From Methylobacterium mesophilicum SR1.6/6 (GTDB taxonomy: Bacteria > Pseudomonadota > Alphaproteobacteria > Rhizobiales > Beijerinckiaceae), in contig NZ_CP043538.1 of the NCBI RefSeq assembly GCF_000364445.2, forward strand, positions 2,363,612 through 2,427,611: 64,000 bases of DNA. Reading direction: 5' to 3'. The notes beneath the pieces were generated by a model. That model had not been told where the DNA came from, searched no databases, and saw only the letters and a program-made list of their open reading frames with translations. The position numbers and the translations under genes are program-made. Positions 16,479-25,110 of the stretch are shown in pieces. Each line of letters starts with the position of its first letter. Position 1 is the first letter of the stretch.

Positions 16479-17036
16479 CTAGCTGCCCGCGAGCGTCTCG
16501 GGCTCCATCTCGCTCGTTTTGCCGAGACCTAACCACGCCTTCATGGCTGCAGGTAACGAGCGGAGATGCTTCTTCGTGGGCTGGTCCAGCGCGCGCGCCG
16601 CGTCCAGCCGGGACGCCGCCACGTCCATGCCGAGCGGGTCTGCCTGTCGGCCGATCGCCAGGACGCCTTCGAGGATGGCGAGCCCCCTGTCGAAGGAAGA
16701 TGGGTCCCAATGCATCCGGTCGTTGCCGACGCGCCTGTCGATAAACCGGGCGCGCTCCAGCTCCACTTGGCGCGAGTCCGCACAGGCCAGGCGGGTCACG
16801 AACGGCAGCAGCCGCTGCCGGTCCGCATCGGTCGCCTCGTCGTTCAGGCGCAGGGCCAGTTGGCAGACCGGACGCGAGAAGCAGTTCGGCATGCGGCTGA
16901 CCGAGGCGACCGGTTGGTATGGGAAGCCGCAGGCGACGATGGCCGCCTCGTTGATGCAAGTGCCGCCGTCGGGGCCGGGAAACCGGTGCGAGCCTCGCAG
17001 GAGCTTCCAGTTCAGGAGATGATCGAAGCCGTCCAT
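16479..17036 (-). CDS. Conserved hypothetical protein
   Basis: A soluble-looking 185-aa protein beginning MDGFDHLLNWKLLRGSHRF, then PGPDGGTCINEAAIVACGFP and CFSRPVCQLALRLND. I believe this N-terminal signature recurs in unnamed proteins of Hyphomicrobiales, but I know no function. ATG at 17036 is chosen over 17060 because AAGGAG stands 8-10 bases before it. Rich in Asp, Arg and Cys, with no signal peptide or membrane segment. Confidence 0.65.
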   Translation of the reverse strand: MDGFDHLLNWKLLRGSHRFPGPDGGTCINEAAIVACGFPYQPVASVSRMPNCFSRPVCQLALRLNDEATDADRQRLLPFVTRLACADSRQVELERARFIDRRVGNDRMHWDPSSFDRGLAILEGVLAIGRQADPLGMDVAASRLDAARALDQPTKKHLRSLPAAMKAWLGLGKTSEMEPETLAGS

Positions 17037-17452
17037 GGCGAAGAACTCCTTCGGCTGCATTCCAACATCACATCCGCTCGGGCCGGACGGGGTCTCAGAT
17101 CTCCCGCCGGGTCCAAGCTACCCGTTCGCTGCCGTGGCTCATCCGGCGCGCGCCGTCGTCGGTCCGATGCCAGTGCTGGCTGAAAATCAGCCAAACCGAA
17201 GCCGACGCCACCGGCCGCGCACAACGCCGTCAGCGCGACCGGATCCCGGCCGTTGTCCATGCGGCGGCTCGACGGGCGCTCGTGCTGTCCCGACCGCATC
17301 GCCTGCCGCAGGGCGTCGGGGCTCTTCACAAGGTCCTGCAGGCCCCGTCCGGTAGAATCGGAGATCCGGCCGGCCAGCTGGTCGGCCCCGGGGTGATGCG
17401 GGCCGCGTCTGCCGTCAGGCTTTCCGACCTCGCGGGAATGGCCGTTCGTCAT
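17012..17452 (-). CDS. Possible small protein with one hydrophobic segment
   Basis: A 146-aa frame from ATG 17452 whose 3' end overlaps the start of the next gene by 25 bases. Residues LVKSPDALRQAMRSG and a hydrophobic PVALTALCAAGGVGFGLADF give it a membrane-anchored look, but the last 50 residues are Arg/Pro-rich and could be shadow. No family recognised. The alternative is that 17037-17522 is non-coding. Confidence 0.3.
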   Translation of the reverse strand: MTNGHSREVGKPDGRRGPHHPGADQLAGRISDSTGRGLQDLVKSPDALRQAMRSGQHERPSSRRMDNGRDPVALTALCAAGGVGFGLADFQPALASDRRRRAPDEPRQRTGSLDPAGDLRPRPARADVMLECSRRSSSPWTASIIS

Positions 17453-17522
17453 AGTGCGTCTTCGTGGCTGTCTGCAGATAAGGGGACGGCCGGTCGGGTC
17501 TCGGCCTGTCGGAACGCTCGCG
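17037..17522. other. Stretch without a confident gene
   Basis: About 490 bases between the 185-aa hypothetical gene and the BON gene, both on the minus strand. The only candidate in it is the weak 146-aa frame listed separately. Otherwise it should hold the promoter of the hypothetical gene. Confidence 0.4.
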
Positions 17523-18173
17523 TCAGGCAAGGGCGACGATACGGTCCTCGACGGCGCGCACGCCCGGCACCGACCAAGCCGCGCGTTCCGCCGAGTCCCG
17601 CTCCGCCCAGGCTGAGACGGCCCCCTCTAGGATGACCCGGTCACCCGAGACGCTGACCTTGATCGCGTCGGCCTCGAACATCGCGCTGCGCCGGAATGCC
17701 TGAAGGATCTTGTCCTTGACCGCCGTCGGCGGAATCCGCGGCCTGACCTCGATCAGGTTCGTCACCCCGTGCACGCCCGACAGCTTCCGAACCGCCGCCT
17801 CGGCGCCGGCCATCTGGTACTGCCAGTCGACCGTCCCGGTCAGCGTCACCCAGCCACCCGAGACCTTCACCTGGATGCAGTCTTTGGGCAGATGCACCGA
17901 CCAGTCGATGATGGCCAGCGCCCGCCCGGCGATCTGGTCGTCGGCGACCTTCCTGTCATCTGCGTAACGGACCGCGATGTCCTGGGCGATGGCGCGCACG
18001 CCCCGCACCCGGCGCACGGCGCGCTCGGCCGCCACCTTCTCGGCATAGCTTCCGACGTGGCCCGTAAGGGTGACGACACCGTCAGCCACCGCCACACCGA
18101 TGTCGCCGGCCTGGAGGCTCGGTTCGAAGTCGAGCTCGTCGAGCACGTCGCGGCGAAGATCCTTGTCGATCAT
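17523..18173 (-). CDS. Protein with three BON domains
   Basis: A 216-aa protein made of three consecutive BON domains (about 2-70, 78-146, 150-216), each with the pattern xVxVxxGxVxLxGxV: GVAVADGVVTLTGHVGSYAE, VKVSGGWVTLTGTVDWQYQM and VSVSGDRVILEGAVSAWAER. BON domains are thought to bind phospholipid or other surfaces (OsmY, Kon). No signal peptide is evident, so it may act in the cytoplasm or at the inner membrane face. The start at 18173 is set by AGGAGG 7 bases upstream. A FixK-like box lies 79-92 bases before the start, suggesting induction under low oxygen. Confidence 0.88.
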   Translation of the reverse strand: MIDKDLRRDVLDELDFEPSLQAGDIGVAVADGVVTLTGHVGSYAEKVAAERAVRRVRGVRAIAQDIAVRYADDRKVADDQIAGRALAIIDWSVHLPKDCIQVKVSGGWVTLTGTVDWQYQMAGAEAAVRKLSGVHGVTNLIEVRPRIPPTAVKDKILQAFRRSAMFEADAIKVSVSGDRVILEGAVSAWAERDSAERAAWSVPGVRAVEDRIVALA

Positions 18174-18251
18174 CGCGTCCCTCCTGGCATTCCTCCGGGA
18201 GGTTTCTCGCGGAGTATGCCGCGGACTCTGCCCGCCCCGCGCCGATGGGCG

Positions 18252-18265
18252 TTGATCTAGCGCAA
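18252..18265. promoter_or_regulatory. FixK-type box upstream of the BON gene
   Basis: TTGATCTAGCGCAA fits the FixK2 pattern TTG(A/C)-N6-(T/G)CAA with one half-site deviating from the perfect palindrome. It lies about 85 bases before the BON gene start and 87 bases from the perfect box at 18352, in the same divergent region. Confidence 0.45.
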
Positions 18266-18351
18266 CGTCGACGCCTTCAGCCTGAGCGGACGCGCACCAT
18301 CCGCCAGCGTCCCCTGCGCGGCAGCGCAGTGCCACCAGTCCGGGCCCTGAA

Positions 18352-18365
18352 TTGACGGAGATCAA
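18352..18365. promoter_or_regulatory. FixK/FNR-type binding site
   Basis: TTGACGGAGATCAA is an exact TTGA-N6-TCAA palindrome centred about 72 bases upstream of the 70-aa gene at 18430 and between it and the divergent BON gene. Confidence 0.55.
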
Positions 18366-18429
18366 GGCTGCCGGATCGCGCCTCAGCTTCAAGCCATCCT
18401 GTCAGGAGGACGCCAAGAGGACGAACGCA

Positions 18430-18642
18430 ATGTCGCCAACCGATATTCGTCTCGCGGTCGAAGCGCACAGAGAGGCGGTCGACGCATTGGCCGGATACTG
18501 CGCCGATTATCCCATGATCCCGCGATACATCATCGCGAACCACATCGCCTTCGAGGTCGCTCATCGGATCCGCTCGGGCATCAGATCGCGGGAGCGGCTG
18601 GTGCGCTACGGGATCGAGGCGGTTCTGATGGACAAGTATTGA
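18430..18642 (+). CDS. Small hypothetical protein
   Basis: A 70-aa protein, MSPTDIRLAVEAHREAVDAL then YPMIPRYIIANHIAFEVAHR, largely helical with a regular amphipathic pattern and no signal peptide. The ATG at 18430 is chosen because codons before it run through the FNR-type box. Divergent from the BON gene with two FixK/FNR boxes between them. No family recognised. Confidence 0.6.
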   Translation: MSPTDIRLAVEAHREAVDALAGYCADYPMIPRYIIANHIAFEVAHRIRSGIRSRERLVRYGIEAVLMDKY

Positions 18643-18889
18643 GCGATTGCGTCCAGCCGCTGCTCTGCGCGGAGGGGGTATGCGCTGGTGCCGCGTCAGG
18701 TCGGTGGCGGTTCGGATTTACCGCGTAGGGCCGCCACCGTCCCGGCGAAGCCGTCGAGCAGGGCGGCGCGGCGCAACCTTAGGGTGGAGGTGAGCGGGCC
18801 GGCCTCGACGGTCCAGGGCGTGTACAGAGCCGTACGGCTTGCACCCTGGGGGCTGCTCGCGCAGTCCCGCTTTCGCCACCGGGTCGCGG

Positions 18890-20053
18890 TCATTCGGTGC
18901 GGGGACCGGCATCGGCCGCCACCGCCGCGATGCCGGCCGACGCCGCCCAGGCCTCGAGGTCCGCCTTTCGGATCGCGGCCGCCATGAGGTCCGGGAAGAG
19001 ATCGGGCGTGCACGCGAAGGCGGGCACGCCGAGGGCGGCGAGGCGCGCAGCCAGCGAGCGGTCATAGGCGGGCGCGCCCTCGTCGGAGAGCGCCAGCAGC
19101 GCCACCACCTGCACGCCCGACGCCACGAGGCGCTGGGCCTGCGCCAGCAGGCCGGCCTCCACCCCACCCTCGTAAAGGTCGGAGATCAGCACCAGCACCG
19201 TGTCCTCCGGCCGCGTGATCCGCGACGCGCAGTAGCCGACGGCCCGGTTGATGTCGGTGCCGCCGCCGAGCTGCACCGAGAACAGTACCTCCACGGGATC
19301 GTCGAGGTCGTCGGTAAGATCGACGACTTCCGTGTCGAAGACCACCAGCCGGGTCGAGACGGCGGGCAGCGATGCCATCACGGCGCCGAAGATACTGGAA
19401 TAGACCACCGAGTTGGCCATCGAGCCGGACTGGTCGATGCAGAGGATCACGTCCTTGAGCGAGCCGCGGCTCTTGCGGCCGTGGCCAAGGCGCGTCTCGG
19501 GGATGATCGTGCGGTACTCGGCCTGATAGTGGCGCAGGTTCGCGCGGATCGTCCGGTTCCAGTCGATCTCGGCGTGGCGGGGGCGGTTGACGCTGGCGCG
19601 GTCGATGGCGCCGTTGACCGCCTGCCGCAGCGGCTCCTCCAGCTTGGCGAGGAGCGCGTCCACGACCTTGCGGACCACGAGGCGGGCCGTCTCCTTGGTG
19701 CGGCCGGACAGCACCCCGCGCATCGAGATCAGTGTCGAGACGAGGGCGACGTCGGGGACCACCGCCTCCAGCATCTCGGGCTCGGTGAGCATGCGCTTCA
19801 GGTCGAGCCGGTCGAGGGCGTCGCGCTGCATCACCTGCACGACGGCCGCGGGGAAATAGTCGCGGATGTCGCCGAGCCAGCGCGGTACGGAAGGGGCCGA
19901 GGAGCCCAGTCCGCCCTGGCGGTCGGAATCGTAGAGGGCGCCGAGCGCCCGATCGAGGCGCAGGTCGCGCTCCGCGAGGGCGTGGCCCGTCCCCTCCGCC
20001 AGGCCGCCGCCCAGGACGAGGCGCCAGCGGCGCAGGCGTTCGGTCTCGCTCAT
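18890..20053 (-). CDS. VWA domain protein (CoxE-like) of a MoxR-associated operon
   Basis: A 387-aa protein whose C-terminal half is a von Willebrand factor A domain with an intact metal-dependent adhesion site: CIDQSGSM (Asp207, Ser209, Ser211), the Thr in GGGTDINRAV near 262, and ISDLYEGG. The N-terminal half is helical (RLRRWRLVLGGGLAEGTGHA). VWA proteins of this type work as partners of MoxR AAA+ ATPases, probably in assembling or remodelling protein or metal complexes. Last gene of a five-gene operon; its ATG overlaps the stop of the DUF5682 gene (ATGA). Confidence 0.92.
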   Translation of the reverse strand: MSETERLRRWRLVLGGGLAEGTGHALAERDLRLDRALGALYDSDRQGGLGSSAPSVPRWLGDIRDYFPAAVVQVMQRDALDRLDLKRMLTEPEMLEAVVPDVALVSTLISMRGVLSGRTKETARLVVRKVVDALLAKLEEPLRQAVNGAIDRASVNRPRHAEIDWNRTIRANLRHYQAEYRTIIPETRLGHGRKSRGSLKDVILCIDQSGSMANSVVYSSIFGAVMASLPAVSTRLVVFDTEVVDLTDDLDDPVEVLFSVQLGGGTDINRAVGYCASRITRPEDTVLVLISDLYEGGVEAGLLAQAQRLVASGVQVVALLALSDEGAPAYDRSLAARLAALGVPAFACTPDLFPDLMAAAIRKADLEAWAASAGIAAVAADAGPRTE

Positions 20054-22395
20054 GGGGCCGCCTCCGGCGTCTCCAGGCCGGACTCCGCCGGCACGGGCGC
20101 GAACAGCAGGCGCAGGATCGGCATGACCGTCGCGGCCCGCGCGGCATCGTGGAAGCGGCCGGGCAGCGCCTCTCCCGCGCCCGCGCGTCCCGGATTGCCC
20201 AGGGCGGTCCCGATCGCGCGTCGCTCCGCGGGCGGGGTCGTCGCGAAGGTGCGGCGCACCAGGGGGAGGAGCTCGGTGAAATGCTCCTCGTCCAGGGCGC
20301 AGAGCCAGTCGTCGAGGACGGCGAGCAGGTCCTGCCCGTGGAGCAGCGCCGTGCCGCTGTCCTCGAGAAAGCCCTCGATCCAGGCGGCGGCCGCGGCGGC
20401 ACTGGCCGCGCGCGACAGGGCACGGCCGAGGCGCGCACCGGCCTGCGCGGCGTCGAGGACCCGCGCGTCGAAGAGCAGGCGCACGGCCCGGCCGACGACG
20501 CGGCCATGCACGTGCTCTTGGTCGGCGAGCGCCCCGAGCGCCTCGCGCCAGGGACCCGTGAGCTCCGGATCGTCGAGGAGGGCGAGCGCGCCGGTGACGG
20601 CGGCGATGCGCGCCTTGGCGGCGGCGGCCGCGTCGTCGTCGAGGCTCTGGCAGGCGGCGACCAGTCCCGCGGCGGCGCGCGGCACCAGACCGCGCACGGC
20701 CGCGCGCACGGGGGCGGTGTCGGCACTGCGCACGGACCCGTAGCGGCCGAGTTCGGCGAGCGGCGGCAGGGCCTCCATCAGGTCAAACACGTCGGCCGAC
20801 AGGGCGGCGCGGTCCTCGATCGCCCCGATCACCGCGGCGGTGGCCTCCGCCAGATCGGCGTCGAGGAGGGTTCCGATGAGCGCCGCGAGGTCGGCGACCC
20901 GGGTCGCCTCCTTGGCCCGGCGGGTCACCTGCGCGGCGGCGGCCTCGGCCACCGTCCCGCCATCCGCCGAAGCCGCCACGAGGTCCACCACCCATTCGGG
21001 CTGCCAGCTGAGGAACCACGCCTCCTTGAAGGTGCCCCGCCCGCGCGCCGTCCGCCGGGTGCCCCAGGGTATGCCGAGCAGCGCGAGCCGGTTGAGGAAG
21101 CGGCTGCGGGCGAGATCGGTCTCCTTGCGCAGGTCGAGGACGATCTCGCCCGCATCCGAGCCGGGCTTCAGGCACAGGCTCTTGCAAGCCCGCGCGAAGT
21201 CCATCTCGACGGGGGTACCGGGGCTGTCCGGCGGCGTGGCGCCGAGGCGCTCGCCGATCACCAGCTTGCGCCGGATCAGCGCCATCGGCGCGGGGTCGGC
21301 GAAGCACAGCGTCGCCTGCGCGGCCTCGTCGAGATCCTCCAGGGAGGGGCGGGCCCGACCGCGGAGGCCGGCGAGCGCGTCGGCAAGGCGCGCGGCCTCG
21401 ATCACCGAGGCCGGCGAGGCGTCGAGATCCTCCGCGCGCAGCAGCGCGGCGGCGCGCGCCAGCCAGCGGGACGCGATCTGCTCCCCGTGGTTCCAGAGCG
21501 TGTCGTACCATTCGGGGGAGAGCACGCCCGCGCGGTAGCCGCTCGCGGTGGCCAGCCGCTCGTAGGACCAGGGCGCCCAGGCGCTCGCGACCTTGGTCTT
21601 CGGCAGTCCCTTGAGGGTCGCGGCATCGGCGGCGGATTGCCCCCGCGCATCGTGGCGCGCCAGGGCCGGCACGTGCCATGCGCCGCACACGACGGCGATC
21701 CGCGCGAAGCCGTCTCGCCCGGCCCGGCGGATGGCGCCGCGCATATGCGCCTCGCGCGCCTCCTCGCGGGCATCCGGCTCCGATCCGGTCTCCCGCGGCT
21801 CCGGCCCGGTCGTCGCCCGCAGGGCCGCCATCGCCTCTCCGATGGCGGCAAACACGTCCGCGTCGGTGCCTGAACGGCTCTCCACGAAGGCGTCCCACCA
21901 GCGCTCGCCGTCGGGGTAGCCCGCGGCCTGCGCGAGTTCGCCCAGCGGGTCGCGCCGCAGCGCGGCCGAAGCCGCCTCCGCCGACGCGACGGCCGCGCCG
22001 GGCGGCCCGGCCCCGTCGGGCGCCTCACCCGGCACCGCCTCCGCGGAGTCTTCTTCCGCCGGCTTGCCGAACCCGTCCGCGAGCTGGATCGCGTGCGGCA
22101 GGTCGATGAAGCGCACTGCCGCGCCCGCCGCGATCCCGTGGCGCAGCGCGACCCATTCGGGGGAGAATCCCGCGAAGGGGAAGAACGCGCAGTCGCGGGG
22201 CCGGTCCGGACGGTAGACGAGGATCGCCACCGGCGGCGCCATGCCGGCCTGCGCGGCGAGCGGGATCAGACTGTCCGCGTCCGGCGGCCCCTCGATCAGG
22301 ACGCAGTCCGGGACGAAGGCGTCGAGGGCCGCCGCCAACGAGCGCGCGGAGCCCGGCCCGTGATGGCGGATCCCGAAGAGGCGGATGTCGGGCAT
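20050..22395 (-). CDS. DUF5682 family protein
   Basis: A 781-aa protein. It begins MPDIRLFGIRHHGPGSARSL with LIEGPPDADSLI shortly after, and later IAVVCGAWHVPALARHD. This His/Glu pattern reminds me of the TraB/ChaN/EreA-type hydrolase-like fold, but that is inference. The middle and C-terminal parts are helical and Ala-rich. The start at 22395 is chosen because it gives the conserved N-terminus and lies 10 bases after the MoxR stop; upstream codons are Arg/Ser-rich shadow. It is regularly found beside MoxR and VWA genes. No biochemical activity is known to me. Confidence 0.88.
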   Translation of the reverse strand: MPDIRLFGIRHHGPGSARSLAAALDAFVPDCVLIEGPPDADSLIPLAAQAGMAPPVAILVYRPDRPRDCAFFPFAGFSPEWVALRHGIAAGAAVRFIDLPHAIQLADGFGKPAEEDSAEAVPGEAPDGAGPPGAAVASAEAASAALRRDPLGELAQAAGYPDGERWWDAFVESRSGTDADVFAAIGEAMAALRATTGPEPRETGSEPDAREEAREAHMRGAIRRAGRDGFARIAVVCGAWHVPALARHDARGQSAADAATLKGLPKTKVASAWAPWSYERLATASGYRAGVLSPEWYDTLWNHGEQIASRWLARAAALLRAEDLDASPASVIEAARLADALAGLRGRARPSLEDLDEAAQATLCFADPAPMALIRRKLVIGERLGATPPDSPGTPVEMDFARACKSLCLKPGSDAGEIVLDLRKETDLARSRFLNRLALLGIPWGTRRTARGRGTFKEAWFLSWQPEWVVDLVAASADGGTVAEAAAAQVTRRAKEATRVADLAALIGTLLDADLAEATAAVIGAIEDRAALSADVFDLMEALPPLAELGRYGSVRSADTAPVRAAVRGLVPRAAAGLVAACQSLDDDAAAAAKARIAAVTGALALLDDPELTGPWREALGALADQEHVHGRVVGRAVRLLFDARVLDAAQAGARLGRALSRAASAAAAAAWIEGFLEDSGTALLHGQDLLAVLDDWLCALDEEHFTELLPLVRRTFATTPPAERRAIGTALGNPGRAGAGEALPGRFHDAARAATVMPILRLLFAPVPAESGLETPEAAP

Positions 22396-22405
22396 CGACC
22401 CCCGC

Positions 22406-23515
22406 TCACGCGCTCGCGCGGGCGGCGCGGTAGAAGTCGCGCCAGCCCTCGCGCTCCTTGACCACGGTCTCGAGATACTCCCGCCAGACAACCGCATCCT
22501 GCACGGGATCCTTCACCACGGCGCCCGCGATGCCCGACACGAGGTCTTCCGCCGAGAGCCGGCCGTCGCCGAAATGGGCGGCGAGCGCGAGCCCGTTGCC
22601 GACGACGCTGATCGCCTCGGCCGTCGAGAGCGTGCCGGAAGGCTGCTTCACCTTGGACTTGCCGTCCTCGGTGACACCCTCGCGCAGCTCGCGGAAGATC
22701 GTGACGACGCGGCGGATCTCGTCGGCGCCCGGCGGCTCGGCCGGGATCTCAAAGGCGCGGCCGAGCGAGGCCACGCGGGTCTCCACGATCGCGATCTCCG
22801 CCTCGATCGTGGCGGGCGGCGGCAGCACCACGGTGTTGAAGCGGCGCTTCAGGGCGCTGGACAGCTCGTTGACACCGCGGTCGCGGTTGTTGGCCGTGGC
22901 AATAAGGTTGAAGCCCTTCCGGGCCGACACCTCCGCGTTGAGTTCGGGAATCGGCAGGGTCTTCTCCGAGAGGACCGTGATGAAGCTGTCCTGCGTCTCG
23001 GACGGGATCCGGGTCAGCTCCTCGACGCGGGCGATCGTCCCCGCCTCCATGGCCCGCATGATCGGCGACGCGACGACCGCCTCCCGGCTCGGCCCCTTGG
23101 CCAGCAGCAGCGCGTAGTTCCAGCCATAGCGGATCGCTTCCTCGCTCGTGCCCGCCGTGCCCTGCACGATCAGCCGCGATGTGCCGCAGATCGCGGCGGC
23201 GAGGTGCTCGCTGACCCAGCTCTTGGCCGTGCCGGGCACGCCGAGGAGCAGGAGCGCCCGGTCGGTGGCGAGCGTCGCAACCGCCACCTCCATCAGGCGC
23301 CGCTCGCCGATGTATTTCGGCGTCACCTCGAATCCGGAGCGGAGACGGCCGCCGAGCAGATAGGTGACGACCGCCTGGGGGGAGAGCAGCCAGTTCGGCG
23401 GGCGCGGCCGGTCGTCCGCGGCCTTGAGCGCCGCGATCTCCTCGGCGAAGGCATCCTCGGCAGCCTGGCGCAGCCGCGCCCCACCCTGCTGCGTCTGCGT
23501 CACGTCCGTCGTCAT
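22406..23515 (-). CDS. MoxR family AAA+ ATPase
   Basis: A 369-aa AAA+ ATPase. Walker A is LLGVPGTAKSW (92-99), Walker B region is TIARVEELTRIPSETQDSFI (about 160-180), and sensor 1 is ATANNRDRGVNEL with the arginine ALKRRFNTVV. Walker B carries Glu-Glu rather than the usual Asp-Glu, which appears typical of this subfamily. MoxR ATPases act as chaperones for assembly of protein complexes with VWA partners, and one is encoded two genes downstream. Its ATG overlaps the stop of the DUF5691 gene by the ATGA arrangement. Confidence 0.95.
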   Translation of the reverse strand: MTTDVTQTQQGGARLRQAAEDAFAEEIAALKAADDRPRPPNWLLSPQAVVTYLLGGRLRSGFEVTPKYIGERRLMEVAVATLATDRALLLLGVPGTAKSWVSEHLAAAICGTSRLIVQGTAGTSEEAIRYGWNYALLLAKGPSREAVVASPIMRAMEAGTIARVEELTRIPSETQDSFITVLSEKTLPIPELNAEVSARKGFNLIATANNRDRGVNELSSALKRRFNTVVLPPPATIEAEIAIVETRVASLGRAFEIPAEPPGADEIRRVVTIFRELREGVTEDGKSKVKQPSGTLSTAEAISVVGNGLALAAHFGDGRLSAEDLVSGIAGAVVKDPVQDAVVWREYLETVVKEREGWRDFYRAARASA

Positions 23516-25110
23516 GTCCGAAGCGCCCTCCCCTCCGCGATCTGGTTACCGAACTCGCGCCGCATGGCGGCGCGCAGTTCCAGGGTCTCGGCCAAGCTGG
23601 CGAGTTGCCCGCGCAGGCGACTGCCCTCCCCTTCCGGCAGCCCGGCGAGGATCGACGCGGCCGCCGCAGCGGCCCGCTCGGTCGGGGCCGCGCTGTTGCC
23701 GAAGCGCCCGATGATCCAGGCGCGTGTGAGGGCCTCCTGCGCCGCGCCGGTGCCGCGGCTGACGGCGGCGATCCACGACATCAGCGCGTCGGTGAACGTG
23801 GGTGAGAAGTGCGGCGGTGCCTTGGCGAGCAGCGGGAGCGCGCCGACCCCGTGGCTGTGCAGCAGGGACGCGACGGCCTCCTCCCACGCCGGGGCCGGCA
23901 TCAAGCCCACGCTCCTTGCCCACAGGTCGGTGAGCGCGTCGGCCCGCTTCACGCCCGGCAGGCGCCCGTTCCAGGCCATGAACAGGCCTTCGGCCATGGC
24001 GTGGATCCACACCGGGTCGCGCTCCCGGCTGACGCAGCGGAGAAAGCCTTCGAGAAGCGGGATCGACCACTCGCTCTGCAGGGCGAGATCGACCCAGAGC
24101 CGCGGCGGGTGGTCGGCGAAGGCGCCGAGCGGCGCCGCCGCCAGGATGTCGCGGAGCAGCCCGGCCCGCCGGCCGCCGTCGTCGCGCGCGTAGGCGTTCG
24201 GCTCGATCCCGTCGCGGACCAGGTCCGGCGCCTCCTCTGGCAAGGTGACGACGAGCGCGTGCCGCGTGCGGATGAGGAGGTGGCGCCGGCTCTCGATGGC
24301 GAGGGCCGTCCGGGCCCGCTCGGCCATGCGAGCCCCCAGCCGTGAGCCTGGCAAACGCGTGAGCAGCCTTTGCGCGCAGGCGCGCACCTCGGCCGCACGG
24401 TCGTCGAGGCAGCCTTCGAGGAACGGCTCATCCGCGGGGTTCAGGCCCTCGTCGAGGGCCGACAGGAGTTGGGCGCGCAGCTTCGCCTTCTCGGCCTTGA
24501 AGCCGGAGACCAGGGCGTCGCGAGCACCGTCCGGATCGCGTTGGCGGAGGGCGATCAGGGCCCGATAGCGATCGGCGGGTGAGTCATCGACCCTGTTCTC
24601 AGCCTCGCCTTCGGCCGCAGCCGCGGCCGCGTCCGGCGCGGCGATCTCCGCGCCGCAGGCTCGCGCGAGCCAGTCGAGTTCCGCACCGGCGATGGATCGG
24701 GCCAGCGCGGCCTCGCCGCCGCGCACGCCCGCGAGTTCCGCATGCAACCAGGACGGGGCGCGAAGGCCGGCCTCCGCGGCGAGCGCGAACCACTCCCGCC
24801 GCCGCGGTTCCGCGGACGATCCGGCAGCCAAGAGGGCCTGAAGGCGTCGCGCCGCGGCCGGCGGGCATTCCGGGCCGTCCACCGGCCGCTCCGGTGCGGC
24901 CCGCAGGGCCTCCGGTCCGAGGCCGGCGGCGGCACGGTGGACAAGGCCTTGCACGGCGATCTGCGCCAGGAGGGCGCCTCCCGGCGCGCCGACGGGATCG
25001 AGGCCGGGCAGCGGGGCGTTCGACGCGGCGGATGGAACGCGGTCGGCGCCAAGCAGTGCAGCGGCCAGGGCTGCATCCCAATCCGGATCCGACGCGGCGA
25101 CGGCCTCCAT
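23512..25110 (-). CDS. DUF5691 family protein
   Basis: A 532-aa, Ala-rich, almost entirely helical protein that looks like a HEAT-type scaffold (LIALRQRDPDGARDALVSGF, FLEGCLDDRAAEVRACAQRL, VWIHAMAEGLFMAWNGRLPG). No catalytic motif is seen. The start at 25110 overlaps the stop of the SWIM gene by one base (TGATG). In genomes I know of, DUF5691 genes sit between SWIM and MoxR genes as here, so a scaffold role in the same complex is a reasonable inference. Confidence 0.87.
   Translation of the reverse strand: MEAVAASDPDWDAALAAALLGADRVPSAASNAPLPGLDPVGAPGGALLAQIAVQGLVHRAAAGLGPEALRAAPERPVDGPECPPAAARRLQALLAAGSSAEPRRREWFALAAEAGLRAPSWLHAELAGVRGGEAALARSIAGAELDWLARACGAEIAAPDAAAAAAEGEAENRVDDSPADRYRALIALRQRDPDGARDALVSGFKAEKAKLRAQLLSALDEGLNPADEPFLEGCLDDRAAEVRACAQRLLTRLPGSRLGARMAERARTALAIESRRHLLIRTRHALVVTLPEEAPDLVRDGIEPNAYARDDGGRRAGLLRDILAAAPLGAFADHPPRLWVDLALQSEWSIPLLEGFLRCVSRERDPVWIHAMAEGLFMAWNGRLPGVKRADALTDLWARSVGLMPAPAWEEAVASLLHSHGVGALPLLAKAPPHFSPTFTDALMSWIAAVSRGTGAAQEALTRAWIIGRFGNSAAPTERAAAAAASILAGLPEGEGSRLRGQLASLAETLELRAAMRREFGNQIAEGRALRT

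Noticed and set aside
18839..20743. 634-aa open frame on the plus strand
   Set aside because: Antisense to the VWA and DUF5682 genes, His/Arg/Gly-rich with no motif; a GC-codon shadow.
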